From the NCBI RefSeq assembly GCF_029852145.1, contig NC_079979.1, forward strand, positions 2,218,501 through 2,282,500: a stretch of 64,000 bases of DNA, written 5' to 3'. Under the pieces are notes generated by a model that was not told the DNA's origin, did not search any database, and saw only the letters and a program-made list of their open reading frames with translations. Made by a program: the position numbers and the translations under genes. This document shows, one piece after another, positions 54,000 through 64,000 of this stretch; within the stretch, counting starts at the first letter, position 1; each line of letters begins with the position of its first letter. This DNA comes from Microplitis mediator. Lineage: Eukaryota > Arthropoda > Insecta > Hymenoptera > Braconidae.

Positions 54000-54780
54000 T
54001 GCGGTAAAATATTTGAATAAATATAAGGGCAGTCGAATAAATTGAGACTCGGCTTAGTTAAGTGTCATTAATGAGTTTATTTATAGTAGTCATAGACGTA
54101 TGGACGAAACGGTACATTTATAATTGATGGTAACTAACTTACGGACTTAGAAAATAATTTGGTTGTTCAAATTTTGGTGGATGTGAAAAATGTGAAAGTG
54201 TTTACAATTTTGGTAGAAGGAAAATTAAAACGAGTGATTGGTAACTAAGTAAAGAAAAGGGAAAAGGAGGCTAAAGAAAGTGGTCCGTAGGTGAGTAAAT
54301 TGAGACGGGCCCAAGAGACTGAAGGAGCGCTGAGAGTGTAAAGGTCATAATTTATGACTCATAAATTATAAAATGTTATTTCGCTTAAAACTTAATTTAA
54401 TAAAAATTCACACATTTCTTAATAGTAAATAAGTAACATATTTGGAAATACTGGGTTATTTTCCCAGGGTGCAATAAAAGAATGCGAGACCCAAAAGGTC
54501 GGATTGTAGAGCAAAAAAAAAGGTTCACAAAATGACGGTCAACGCGGTTAAGCAAAAAATGGCATGAAGAAAATTTAACTCCTATGGAACGGAAAAAATA
54601 CAATTTTTTAAGACTAAACAGATGTCAAGTTGGCTGACGTGAGAATTTTACAATTTTAACATTGAACAAGATGCCATAAATATTACAATCTACATAAATA
54701 AGTTTAGAGAAAAATATAGAAAAAATATAATAAATGATTTTTCGTGAGAAAGTTTAAAATCTTAAATTACGAACTGAACA
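54000..54780. other. Segment present in only one arm of the inverted duplication
   Basis: Sits between blocks that match the other arm. It contains 'taaattgagac' twice (about 54,036 and 54,298) and purine-rich sequence (gaaaagggaaaaggaggc). It is either an insertion here or a deletion in the other arm. No TIR or coding capacity is evident; the frame at 54,397-54,603 is weak. Confidence 0.5.
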
Positions 54781-55429
54781 AACTCTTTACTCCTTTTCAG
54801 CAATTTCAAAATTTTTACTAACTTTTTTCCTTTCCAACAAAAACGACGGCATCGTTTCCTTGCCACTTATCATCAAAAAATTCGTACAAGGTCATAAAAT
54901 TTTCGTTCAAAATATAACAATTTGGAAAATTTAACGAAATTGATTATTGTTGTCGATCGTAGTTTTAAAAGTTTTTAAAACCGTACCGTAATATTCATGA
55001 AAATTCGGAAACATATATGTAAAATGTGTACCAATGAAATCCTAAATAATTAAAGGAAAAAATATAAAATGAAGAATGAATTCACAAATGAATCTGACAA
55101 TATTGGGCACCGTTTAAGAACCGTCAGTATTCTTCAAGTTATCAAATATTTTTCGCGTACGTATACCATATAATATGATATCTGCCACAAAAATTTATTT
55201 TATTCTCATCGGAATAAATAAAAAAAAAAAAAAATAAACCATCTTTACAAATTTATCGGTATATACATTTTTCATCAATAACGATAAAAAATTAAATTTT
55301 ATAATTTCTTATAGAAAAATAAACAAGTTTTTGTGTAAAGAAGTTGTTTAAGTTTTCTTCATTCTTAAATATTCTATCAATTCTTTAAAAAAAATCGGTC
55401 TGTCAGTTGACCCTGCGGGCCAGCCCCAA

Positions 55430-56212
55430 AACTTCCCGCTGCTCCAAAACTTCCCCCAAAACTTCCCACTTCTCGCTGAGCTCGAAAACATTATTGTGAA
55501 TATATTTTCGAGCTCTTCGAGCTCGCAAATACTTTTGTATGCCATTGTTTTGTAAAAAACCATTTTTTAGCATTTCTTTCTTCCACGATATCTCGCGAAC
55601 GAATTAACCGATTTTGATGGTTGGGATAGCAATCGACGCGTTTTATCAAGTTCTAAAGCTGGTCGAATTTTGAAATTGATTTATTTAGCCGTTTTTGAGA
55701 AATTTCAAAAAAACCAAGGAAAAATTTTTTTTTGAATTCTTTCGTCAACGGTTTCTCTTGAACGAATGAACCGATTTTAATGGTTGAGGTGGCATTCGAC
55801 GCGGCTTATAGAGTTTTAGAGCTGATTAGATTTTGGAATCAATCCATCGAGCAAATTAAAAGTTATCCAAATAAAACATTTTCGAAAAAATTTTATTTTT
55901 GAAATATCTCTGAACGCACCCTACCGATTAAGTTCAAATTTTTACGCCTTCAAAACATTAACAAACCGCGTCGAATGACACTTCAACGATCAAAATCGGT
56001 TCATCCGTTTAAGAGTTATGAATATTTACATACATACATACGTACGTACGTACACACATACATACACTCGGACATCATCGTGAAATTAGTCAGGATAGCT
56101 TCCTAGGACCTCGAAACGTCAACATCTGATGGAAATTCGATTTTCGTAAATCGGACCGAAACCAATAACTTCCCGAATTTTTCAAAATTTACAATTTACT
56201 TAGCGGGAAGTT
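55430..56212. mobile_element. Element with AACTTCCCGCT inverted ends
   Basis: An exact 11-bp inverted pair: AACTTCCCGCT (55,430-55,440) and AGCGGGAAGTT (56,202-56,212). The interior has two related blocks ('gaacgaattaaccgattttg', 'gaacgaatgaaccgatttta'; 'ggcattcgacgcggcttata') and a TACA/TACG simple tract (56,027-56,066). Its left part is shared with the right arm of the inverted duplication (60,040-60,090), so it predates or took part in that event. No ORF. Confidence 0.6.
56027..56066. repeat. (CATA)n/(CGTA)n microsatellite
   Basis: ACATACATACATACGTACGT, then ACGTACACACATACATACAC. Confidence 0.9.
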
Positions 56213-56219
56213 AATTAAA

Positions 56220-57456
56220 GATTCAAATTCTCTACCTTGATTTGAATGAATTTTTAAAGGTAAACCATCATAAATAACATGACAAATATTAATGCTTTGA
56301 CGATTGTGGATGTTTGATAATTGGAAAAATGATTTCTAGAAGAAGATTTAGTAACTGGACCGAAGGTATCATCTGCGATTTTTTCACATTATGATTCGGC
56401 ATTATAAATCTGATCTTCGGCTTTAGTTTTACAGACCTTACAATTTTTACACCACAACTAGCTTAGCCTCCATAATTCTAATCTAAATCACACTACGGAA
56501 ATTAATTTGCTCTTAAAACACAAATCCAGATCTTTTAAAAATTCTATAAAGCCTCGATCTTCGATGTAAATGTGTCTCGATATCACTATTAATCCATGGT
56601 GTAGGTTTATTTCAAACATTCATTTCTCTTAGCGGTGCAACTGCTTCAACGACATCTCTAATGTGTTCATGTGAACAATTATTTATAGTATCAACAGAGT
56701 CACTATCAATAAGATATGAGAGATCTAAACTTGAGCATAATTGTTGGAGATAGTCACAATCAATCTTAGACTATTTTCTACACCAAAATTTTTTCTGAAT
56801 AGTAATCAGCACTTTGTAATCGTACTGCAGTAAAATGAGATCGTGATCAGCAAGAAATAGCTCCGAAGATTGTCTTAATAATAAAGCTAAGTCCAAGCTA
56901 CTAACTAAACAATGATCTATCCATGTATGACTGTTAGCATTATGATGAGTATCTTCACATTTGAGTAAGTCCATTCCTAGACATCCACATAATTCCATAA
57001 ACCCATCTGATTTCAGGCTAACAACATTCATGTTAATATTGAAGTTACCAAGGTGTATGACATGATTGTAATGAGGCATAATATCATCCAGACCAGACTC
57101 TAGTAGATTCAGTAGTCCGATTACGGTGGACTGTGAACTACCCCAACTATAATTTTCTGCCTTGAAGATTGCCATACCTCCATGAGAAGATATTCTGGAT
57201 GATTTAGATTATACGTAGAGCAAAGAACGACTTTTGATAGAAGTGAACTCTGAATATACAGCACCACTCCCCCTCCATTCCTATTAGCACGATTATTTAT
57301 GAACAAAGTAAATGATGGAAGCCTAAACTGAGCATCAGACATATTAAAGTTCAACAAAATTTCACTAATAGCTATGATATCAAAAATATGTGTTCTAAAA
57401 AATTCCTTGAATAAATAAAAGCTGCTGTTAAGTGAGCGAATTCTTACATGGCATAC
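56220..57456 (-). pseudogene. Decayed non-LTR retrotransposon ORF2: endonuclease domain and linker
   Basis: Minus strand. From about 57,456: VCHVRIRSLNSSF, FDIIAISEILLNFN, RANRNGGGVVLYIQSSL (to 57,121), then in another frame GVVHSPP, HLGNFNIN (where the family has GDFN), IDHCLVSS and LADHDLI (family SDH). These are the ordered motifs of an apurinic-type endonuclease. The linker seen in CR1/Jockey-like elements follows (VEAVAPL; KPTPWINSDI; 56,620-56,560) and decays by 56,220. At least two frameshifts and several stops. The reverse transcriptase is missing, the sequence being cut at the AACTTCCCGCT element. GNFN instead of GDFN would itself impair catalysis. Confidence 0.85.
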
Positions 57457-57726
57457 TTTGAGTGGCTGGCAATCGAGTGAAGTTAAAGTTAAATTATTTG
57501 AAATATTAGATGCTGATTATGACCGATCAGATCCTAGTTATTGTATGTCGGCCTTCAGAACTTCAAATACAGATGAGGGCAAAAGCCTCAACGGAAGCTT
57601 TCCCGAGGAGAATCGTACGAAGGCTACTCCTTCAGATATCCAGACATTTTTGGCTAAAATCTTCGGGTACGATGTCATAATTTGCTGCCAAAATTTATAG
57701 AGAGCTGACAGATGCTGACGATAGAA

Positions 57727-58492
57727 TCAAAGAGGATCCGATGACACACCGATTTCAACAATTAGCTTATTACCCGGAATGTCCATGCTTTTAGTTTGCA
57801 TAATGATAGAATCCACAGTTTTTCTTTCACCAAGCTTAACTAGCCCATCTCTATGCTTTTGCTTGACCGCACGTACTCCAGCAGGCATAGGCCTACCAAT
57901 TCTGCGCACAAACTTCAGCTTAGACAATTCCAATGGAGGGTCCAATATAGTTAGGTGATTGCCCATAGCTTTTTTCAAATCAGCATTCCTTTTCTTGTAG
58001 CCCCAAAATAGATTATTGATCAAAAAGATCATAGATTTCAACTTGAAGAGCTCGCTGTTCAAAGTTGCAGCTAACCAGCAGATCAGCTGCTTTAGATATT
58101 TTGTCGGTAACATCATTAGAGCTCTCAGCACTTTTACCCTTCTCTAAGTCACTAACTCTTTTCTGTAAATCATCAAGTTCTCAACTAGTTCATCCTGCCT
58201 GGGTTTCAAAGTATCAAACTTATCATGTAGTTGATTCATTGACTGCTGCACGTAATTTAGTCAGCTAGTTAAGTTTATCGAGCTTAGCTAAACGTGAATC
58301 TAAATTTGACATTAAATTCAGTACTCTAGCTTCAGAACAAACAGGACACTTCCTTTTAACATGTTCCACTGCTGTTCCGAGACTATATTTCAACTTGACA
58401 CAAGCCAGATGAAATTTATCTTGATGTTGACAATTAGCTTTGATGCGATGAGCAGCATCAGTGATTTCAGAAAAACACAGAACACCCAGCAT
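57727..58492 (-). pseudogene. Decayed ORF1 of the same non-LTR element (PHD-like zinc finger, RRIGRP motif)
   Basis: Minus strand, in two frames. 58,492-58,265 carries KANCQHQDKFHLACVKL then KRKCPVCS, the second half of a PHD-type Cys/His finger as found in ORF1 of some CR1/Jockey-like elements. 58,131-57,727 carries LDPPLELSKLKFVRRIGRPM then PAGVRAVK, a typical ORF1 segment. In between lies a helical region (NLMSNLDSRLAKLDKL) suggestive of a coiled coil. It lies 5' of the endonuclease segment, as expected. Frameshifts and stops make it non-functional. Confidence 0.75.
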
Positions 58493-58599
58493 TATCGCAG
58501 ATTATTCACTTGTAAATCATCAAGTCTAACTTCAAAAAGAATGAAATACTATATCCCCGAATACAAGAGAAATAACAAGCAAAAGTTGAAATCATGAAT

Positions 58600-59335
58600 T
58601 TATTTGAATTTAGTTGGTTTAACCGGGCACTCAGCTTGTGTTAGCCATTGTACCCGGGCCCAGTGAGGACAATTTTATAGTTATCGGAGAGGATCGCGGT
58701 CCTGGTGATCATTGTTATTAGGCCTTGCCTTATTGCCAGTCCACCTAACAACGAACTTGCTAAGCCCACTGTCCTTCCGACAACTATTTATAATTTGACT
58801 ACTGTAGATACTATTGTTTGTGAGTTTATAGGTGGAGGACACATAGTTTTTATTTCGGTGATTCCCCGCCCCGAGTCCAAGGAAGCACGTCGCGGGACAC
58901 AGCCGCTGTCAGCAGTCCTCACTAGTTCAGGAAGAACCGAGACCTGGCGTTAGCTAAGCCCACTATCGTTCTCCCGTCACTATGAGTCCTAGCCTTCAGC
59001 TACCGCGGCCATCATACGTCGTGTCCTTGTCATCGGGGGGTCTTGTCATCCGAAATTATGTCTCCTAAGAAGTTAATGTGGGTGTTATTATGGTCCATCC
59101 TTCAGAGCCCACTGTGTAGGATAAGGCACTTATACAATGGAGGATGCCTGTTATCCAAGGGCGTTGGTGGTGGAAGACTTCCTCTATCATTGCTTCGACA
59201 CGTTAGCTTACACCAAAGCTAGAGGTTCTGCGAATGTTTATGGGCCTCTGCCGCCACCAATGCTCGGCCTATACAGGTGTTCTTCTTTGATAAGAAGCCC
59301 CACCCGCTAGCCTAGTCATAGAAGCAGCAGATCCC
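58600..59335 (-). mobile_element. GC-richer 5' untranslated region of the non-LTR element (probable)
   Basis: About 730 bp markedly richer in GC than anything nearby, directly 5' (on the minus strand) of the ORF1 relic. No coding frame survives on either strand; the frame at 58,705-58,953 is open but not recognisable. Such GC-rich leaders carry the internal promoter in many non-LTR elements. The upper boundary near 59,335 is inferred. Confidence 0.5.
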
Positions 59336-59483
59336 TGCAGATTCGATCGAGATTATGTGTTCCGCTATCATTTTGTAATGAAGTCGGCGCCACTTCAATT
59401 CGGTCGAAAAATTGTCGGTAGTCCACCACCAGGGAGCTGACAATGTAATGCACATAAATAGTATTGTGAAAATAAAATTCATT

Positions 59484-59559
59484 GGTGCATGCCGGAATCG
59501 AACCTGGTCCTACGCTTTGGTAAGCAAGTATCACGTTCGATAGGCTATTGCCAGCCCAA
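59484..59559 (-). tRNA. tRNA-like segment (possible Val-TAC-like), degenerate
   Basis: Minus strand: A-box region TGGCAATAGCCTATCG (59,553-59,538), anticodon-arm-like TTGCTTACCAAAGC and a perfect B box AGGTTCGATTCC (59,505-59,494). Acceptor ends (ttgggct / catgcacc) do not pair fully. It is more likely the head of a tRNA-derived SINE, or a Pol III promoter next to the non-LTR leader, than a working tRNA. Confidence 0.5.
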
Positions 59560-60585
59560 GTTGAAATCTTAAGCATACACGAAGTCACAAAAAAATTCTA
59601 AATCCAAAAATACAAAATCAAAAATTAATAATTACGCATAGAAACAAAAACAATGGAAAAGAAATGAATATAAAAACAAACACGAGTTTTCTATTCACTA
59701 TACTATTATATACTGTAACTTGTTTTTTAGTTCAAATTATATTATCAACAAAAAAATTTAAAAAAAACACCTTGTTTCATATCTTTTTTGGATATTTCAT
59801 ATACTAACGCTCTAATCTAAGTCAACTTTCATTTGAATCTTAATTTTGATCACTTACATTGATTCCTGCAAGAATACATTTGTTAATAACTTCCGATCCA
59901 TAAACTTTCGAACTTTTACATAAAACGTGTCTTGTTTGAGCTTGAAAAGTTCATAAAAAAACAATTACACACACGAGTATTTTCAAGCTCGAAGATATCG
60001 AAAATGTATTCACACTATTGTTTGCGAGTTCAAGGAGTTCGGAAACAGCGGGAAGCTTTGTGGCTGGCCCGCAGGGCCAAACGATGCCCACAGTTTTTTT
60101 AATTATTTCAATGATAACAAAATGAATTTTGTTGGCATATGTCATATTATACATTATACTTACTTGAAAAATATTCGATAAGTTCGAGAATGTTAAAGGG
60201 TCCAAAACGGTGCCCAATTTTATCGGATGTATTTATGAAATAATTCTTAATTTTTCATTTTATTGTTTAATGATTTAGAATTTTATTGGTACATATTTTA
60301 CGTATGAAATTTTGAATTTTCATGAGTATTGAGGCAAGATTTTAGAAACTTTCGAGCCAACGGGCAGCAACAACAATTAATTTCTACGAATTTTTCAAAG
60401 AAAAATAGCAAGGCAATGATGTCGTGATTCTTGTTGAACGCATAGTTTCAGTAAATATCGTGAAATTGCTGACTGAGGATATAGAATCCTGAATAATTGT
60501 TAGGAACAATGAAGATGTTATGTACAATAGATTACAATATTTGGAATAGAAATAAATTAAGAGGTTTTTTTTATTGATGGACGAG

Positions 60586-60591
60586 TTTATT
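60586..60591 (-). terminator. Poly(A) signal of the minus-strand gene
   Basis: AATAAA on the minus strand, in the context caataaactcg, aligned with caataaacttg at 53,877 in the paralogue. Confidence 0.6.
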
Positions 60592-60745
60592 GAAAAAAGT
60601 TGACAAAAGGATATTAATGTTTCAAATAGTTAGAAAATATACTATAAATATGACCTTATTTTTGCCGTACAATAGATCTGCAGCATAGTGGTCATTGTGG
60701 AAAAAATTACCAATTCTTTCTAGTGAGTGTCGGAGTGTCAAGATT

Positions 60746-61155
60746 TCAATCCAACTTCTTCGGTGGTAAGCGTTTGGGAGATAGAATATCCATGACATAA
60801 AATACACCATCGAGGGCAGTGTCAACAATGAGAGCAACCTCTCCTGTCGAATTTCCAGAAACAGTATTTACCCCTGAATTATTATGAGATTCAACACTAG
60901 GACTGACTTCTTGAGCTCCGTCATTAGAAGCAAGGCCAACTTGCGACGGATGTTGTGGAGTAGAGGCTTCAGTTTTCAATGGATTACATTGAGAACTTAT
61001 CACCAGAGTCGCTACTAGCTGCAGAAAAAAATATCAATCACATCTTTTCTTCGATAATACAATTCAGTAATAAGGTTATGAAAAAGTACAAGGAACTATT
61101 TTTTATTGTTAAAAAAAAAATGTACACTTACCAGGAAAAAAAGATTTAGCTTCAT
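60746..61155 (-). CDS. Small secreted protein, paralogue without repeats (2 exons, 98 aa)
   Basis: Minus strand. Exon 1 61,155-61,132; GTAAGTG intron 61,131-61,019 (113 nt, ends tttctgcag); exon 2 61,018-60,746. It encodes MKLNLFFLLVATLVISSQC and a following TEASTPQHPSQ segment, closely matching the paralogue at 53,124 and with the intron at the identical phase-0 position. After residue 40 it diverges: SPSVESHNNSGVNTVSGNST (one or two N-glycosylation motifs), then EVALIVDTALDGVFYVMDIL and a basic end KRLPPKKLD. No Gly/Trp repeat. The frame is intact and has conserved promoter and poly(A) signals, so it is probably expressed. Function unknown; secreted by prediction. Confidence 0.8.
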
Positions 61156-61182
61156 CTTGATGCGTCGCTTTCAACACTAAGA

Positions 61183-61214
61183 GTAATAACTGAAGGCATA
61201 ACTCGCTATTTATA
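61183..61214 (-). promoter_or_regulatory. Core promoter of the minus-strand secreted-protein gene
   Basis: TATAAATA on the minus strand at 61,214-61,207, followed by the initiator-like TTCAGTTATT also found in the paralogue. The TATA box is 59 nt from the ATG in both genes. Confidence 0.75.
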
Positions 61215-61842
61215 CTAATTAACAAACAAAAAACACAAAGAAATCCATCGGCTGGGGATTTCCGATTACGTAGATTTCGATAAAATTTATCATACATTGA
61301 ATTAACGACTTATTTTTTTTAATGTCGTCCTCTATTGTTATCAAATGGACATTTTCCCGAAGGGTGATTCTTCAATTTTCTATCGAGTTCATATATTAAT
61401 TCTTATTTCACGAATCTTCATTGGTTTCCTATCATCTTCTAGCGAGTAATCTGAAAGAATAAAAAGTCACTGAATGGAGCCCAATTTGGATGGGTATATT
61501 TTCTGCCATAATTAAAAAAAAATTTCTCAATTTGATCTGAAATTTTGACATCTATTTTTTAATATGAAAGTCAAAAAAATTTTGCATGTTAACAAAAAAT
61601 ATTAATGCATGTTAAGTAGTTTACATAGAAATCGGAAAATCACAGTCATTGTCAATTAAATTAATGACTTTCTTATCTAATTACCCCTCTTCTAAATTTA
61701 TAAAAGACATTAAAATAGATTTAAAAAATAGATTATCATGCAATTAATGAGCTAACAAAGAACTGACAATATCGATATGAAATTTTATTTATTTTATTCG
61801 CTAAATTCAATAATATTTTACAAATAATCCAAGTAAAGACCT

Positions 61843-62670
61843 TGATATTATTTAAAATCATAATTGATCAAGATCTGGGAGGAGTCAAACTGATATTATT
61901 TTCGAGGATATTAACTTGTGTAACCAATAATATTGTTTGTATTATCGTTTGGATCCATTGTCGGCAGATTAATTGTAGGCGGATTAATTGTCGGCGGATT
62001 AATTGTCGCTGATTAATTGTCCCCGGACTAACAGTCAGGTAACCGTAAATATTCAATTTTTGAATTTTTTGCGGTTGCTACTAGAGAATCATGAATTTTC
62101 ATATTATTATCGGAGGATAGCGGTACATTTTTTTTAAAATGAGTACTCACAAGTTTCACTTATCTAGAATATTTCATGAGTCGTACTAAGCCCTACAAAT
62201 AATCATTTCTTAAAATTATCTGTGAGTTACACCCGGATTGAGGGTCCGTTGATTTAAATTCATCAAAATTTAATGTTCTCGATCGGTTATAATTTTAAAT
62301 AATGGCCGTAGAGTAAAAATAAAAAAAGCAAATTGTAGCTTCGAGTTTATGGTTTTCAGATCTGGAATTCGAATTCTTTCATCATGCACGGTTCCGGAGA
62401 AACCCTAAGAAAACTCACACAAAAAAAATTTTCCAAATTTTTGCTCGTCTTCGAAAAAGTCTATGGGCTTCAATAATTTTTTTTTTGATAATCTGGCCTC
62501 ACGACTCTTTCAGGAAATTTGATGCCCTTAAATTTGCTGCCCTCAAAAAGTCTCTACGACGATTTGGCGCCGAGTTATCATTGATCAAAGCAAAAAAGTC
62601 CATTTTGGTCGTACAGAGAATGGAAGTAGGGTTTTGAAAACTGCAAGACATTCTCTATAAGATACAATTT
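61843..62670. other. AT-rich sequence with a short minisatellite
   Basis: GGCGGATTAATTGTC repeats three to four times at about 61,965-62,025 (the minus frame at 61,868-62,056 is its product). The rest is AT-rich and unassigned up to the retrotransposon relic. Confidence 0.45.
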
Positions 62671-62677
62671 GTGACTT

Positions 62678-64000
62678 TTGATTGAAAATTCATACTTACC
62701 GTCAAACTGGAAAATAAACATTTTATCCTTATTCAACTGCATCCTTCTCAAAGAAGATACACCAGACAATTGGTCCACTGCGAACCTCTGTATGATTTTT
62801 AAAGCGGGAGATCACGAAGATCCGAAAAATTATCGGGGTATAGCCCTGGTCAACTGTTTAACAAAAGTCTTCACCGAACTCCTAAGGAAAAGACTTGAAT
62901 CATGGGCTGAGAACTCCACGATCATTCCTGAATCGCAAATGGGATTCAGAGCCACAAGAAGCTGTGCTGAGTCAATTTTCATACTCCAATCAGCAATAGA
63001 TTTTCGTCTTCGTTTGGCAGTCAAGTCCTATGTGCTATTCGTTGATTATAGTCGTACCTTTGATTCTATACCCCATTACAAGCTCTGGCAGAAACTGCTT
63101 AGAAATAAGCACTCAAATCATCAACATCCTAATCAGTCTATACGAAAAAGCTTGTGCTCAAGTTACAGTTGGCAACAGGTTCTCAAATAAATTTAACGTC
63201 ACCGAAGGTGTTCTGCAAGGCGAAAGCGTAAGCCCTCTACTCTTCATCTTATTTATAGCTGATTTCGAAGACTTTCTCCAAAACCATGACTACACTGGTA
63301 TTAACATTAATAACACCCTAGATCTACTTATTCTTATGTGCGCAGACGATACAGTCCTGGCGAACAACGCGACGGATTTAAATAAACTGCTAAGACTACT
63401 AGACATGTACTGCGATCTCAATGGTCTACAAGTTAATGCCAAAAAGACAAAAGTCATAATCTTCAGAAAAGCTGGAAAACTGAAAACAGAAGATATTAAT
63501 CGATTCTACTATAAAGATAACAAAATCGAAATAGTGAGCACAGATAAGTACCTAGGAGTCTTGATTTCTTCCACAATGCTTGGTCTGAAGTTCGCAAACT
63601 AAGCCATCAAAAAAGCTAAAATGGCAACTGGACCTATCTGAGCCATTGAATGCTTTGCTAAAAATGTATCCTGGGATGCAAATGCCAAATTATTTAATTC
63701 AATGGTAAAATCTACTCTATTTTACGCTTTTCCTGTTTGGGGGCTTGTCTACGCCGAGAAGATTGAGACAATCCAAGCTGATCATTTCAGAAAAGGACTA
63801 TGCTTACCTAGAAACACACCTAATCATGCACTACGACTAGAACTCGGCCTTTCTAAACTTTGTCTTACCGCATACAAACTGTCTATGAAATTTTTGATAA
63901 ATATATTGGAGTCTAAAAATGATAGACTGGCTAAAACCTGCTTCTTACGTCCAGTAGATCTATGTGATGATCCACGAGGGATGATAGGTGATTCAAACTA
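62678..64000 (+). pseudogene. Decayed non-LTR reverse transcriptase, running off the window
   Basis: Conserved RT blocks in order: IFKAGDHEDPKNYRGIALVN (block 1), IIPESQMGFRATRSC (block 2), VLFVDYSRTFDSI (block 3, catalytic Asp), then after a frameshift near 63,095 EGVLQGESVSPLLFILFIAD (block 4), MCADDTVLA (block 5, the ADD catalytic pair, with Cys where Tyr/Phe is usual) and STDKYLGVLI. Beyond a TAA at 63,600 and a TGA near 63,637 the frame resumes with LFYAFPVWGL and LPRNTPNHALRLELGLSKL, typical of the thumb/C-terminal segment. No endonuclease is visible upstream, so it is truncated or rearranged there. Distinct from the Jockey copy at 31 kb. Clade not resolved. Confidence 0.88.

Larger units (their letters stand above)
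52440..55565 (+). repeat. Left arm of an inverted segmental duplication
   Basis: Homologous in reverse orientation to 59,944-61,842. Matching landmarks in order: aaggtcattacttggattat (52,440), ttagcttattaattgcatga (52,530), gacgcatcaagatgaagcta (53,112), the gene, caataaacttg (53,877), gtaccaatgaaatcctaaat (55,029), ttgggcaccgttt (55,104), gggccagccccaaaacttcc (55,418). A segment of about 780 bp (54,000-54,780) has no counterpart in the other arm. The arms have diverged substantially, so the duplication is not recent. Confidence 0.85.
59944..61842 (-). repeat. Right arm of the inverted segmental duplication
   Basis: The reverse complement matches 52,440-55,565 with interruptions. Homology covers the gene's upstream region (to about 690 bp beyond the ATG), promoter, exon 1, intron, 5' half of exon 2, 3' flank, and the 'ggctggcccgcagggcc' / 'gtgaatacattttcg' blocks at 59,990-60,080. 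It lacks the 780-bp segment of the left arm. The 4.4-kb spacer between arms is transposon sequence. Confidence 0.85.

Noticed and set aside
1..64000. Viral, proviral or polydnavirus-derived genes
   Set aside because: No recognisable capsid, envelope, polymerase, gag-pol or similar domains on either strand. The only reverse transcriptases are of non-LTR type.
1..64000. Telomeric TTAGG arrays or rRNA genes
   Set aside because: No TTAGG arrays and no rRNA-like conserved segments were seen.

Overview
The window is AT-rich eukaryotic DNA, most likely from an insect. The support is a Jockey-type non-LTR retrotransposon tail, two other non-LTR relics, many TA-target inverted-repeat transposons, short GT-AG introns of about 112 nt and arthropod-style TATA/initiator promoters. 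A parasitoid-wasp-like genome is my impression only. There are no rRNA genes, no intact tRNA genes, no operons and no prokaryotic features. Most long reading frames here are accidental frames inside short-period repeats.

Region 1 to about 52 kb is mostly repeats. It holds tandem arrays with periods near 190 bp whose core pairs a GGAAATTT-like box with GCTACAA (2.2-3.4, 7.6-8.9, 12.3-13.9 and 26.5-28.2 kb). A dispersed repeat ending in TCGAGATATCGA is scattered throughout. Short palindromic minisatellites lie at 5.5-6.4, 9.9-11.2, 15.0-17.8, 20.1-21.4 and 46.5-47.2 kb. A dense set of non-autonomous inverted-repeat elements fills much of the rest, many nested. Several insertions can be proved inside the window because an uninterrupted copy of the host repeat is also present. 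Family 'GGGG' (TIR like GGGGAGAGTGGGG) and family 'CAC' (TIR like CACNGAGAAAA) both duplicate TA. Family 'CCCGCATG' (about 900 bp) duplicates 2 bp of variable sequence.

Between the repeats are small GC-richer single-copy islands. Some contain short frames with splice signals, especially on the minus strand at 35.7, 33.1, 24.4 and 12.2 kb. They may be exons of a gene with very large introns. A plus-strand exon-like frame at 51.7 kb carries one internal stop. None of these is recognised as a known family.

Region 52.4-61.9 kb is an inverted segmental duplication. Each arm carries a two-exon gene for a small secreted protein with the same promoter, signal peptide and intron position but a different C-terminal half. 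The plus-strand copy (53.12-53.66 kb) has a Gly/Ser/Trp decapeptide repeat. The minus-strand copy (61.16-60.75 kb) has none. The spacer holds an inverted-repeat element and a decayed minus-strand non-LTR retrotransposon (ORF1 plus endonuclease). The right edge (62.7-64.0 kb) is another decayed non-LTR reverse transcriptase that runs off the window.
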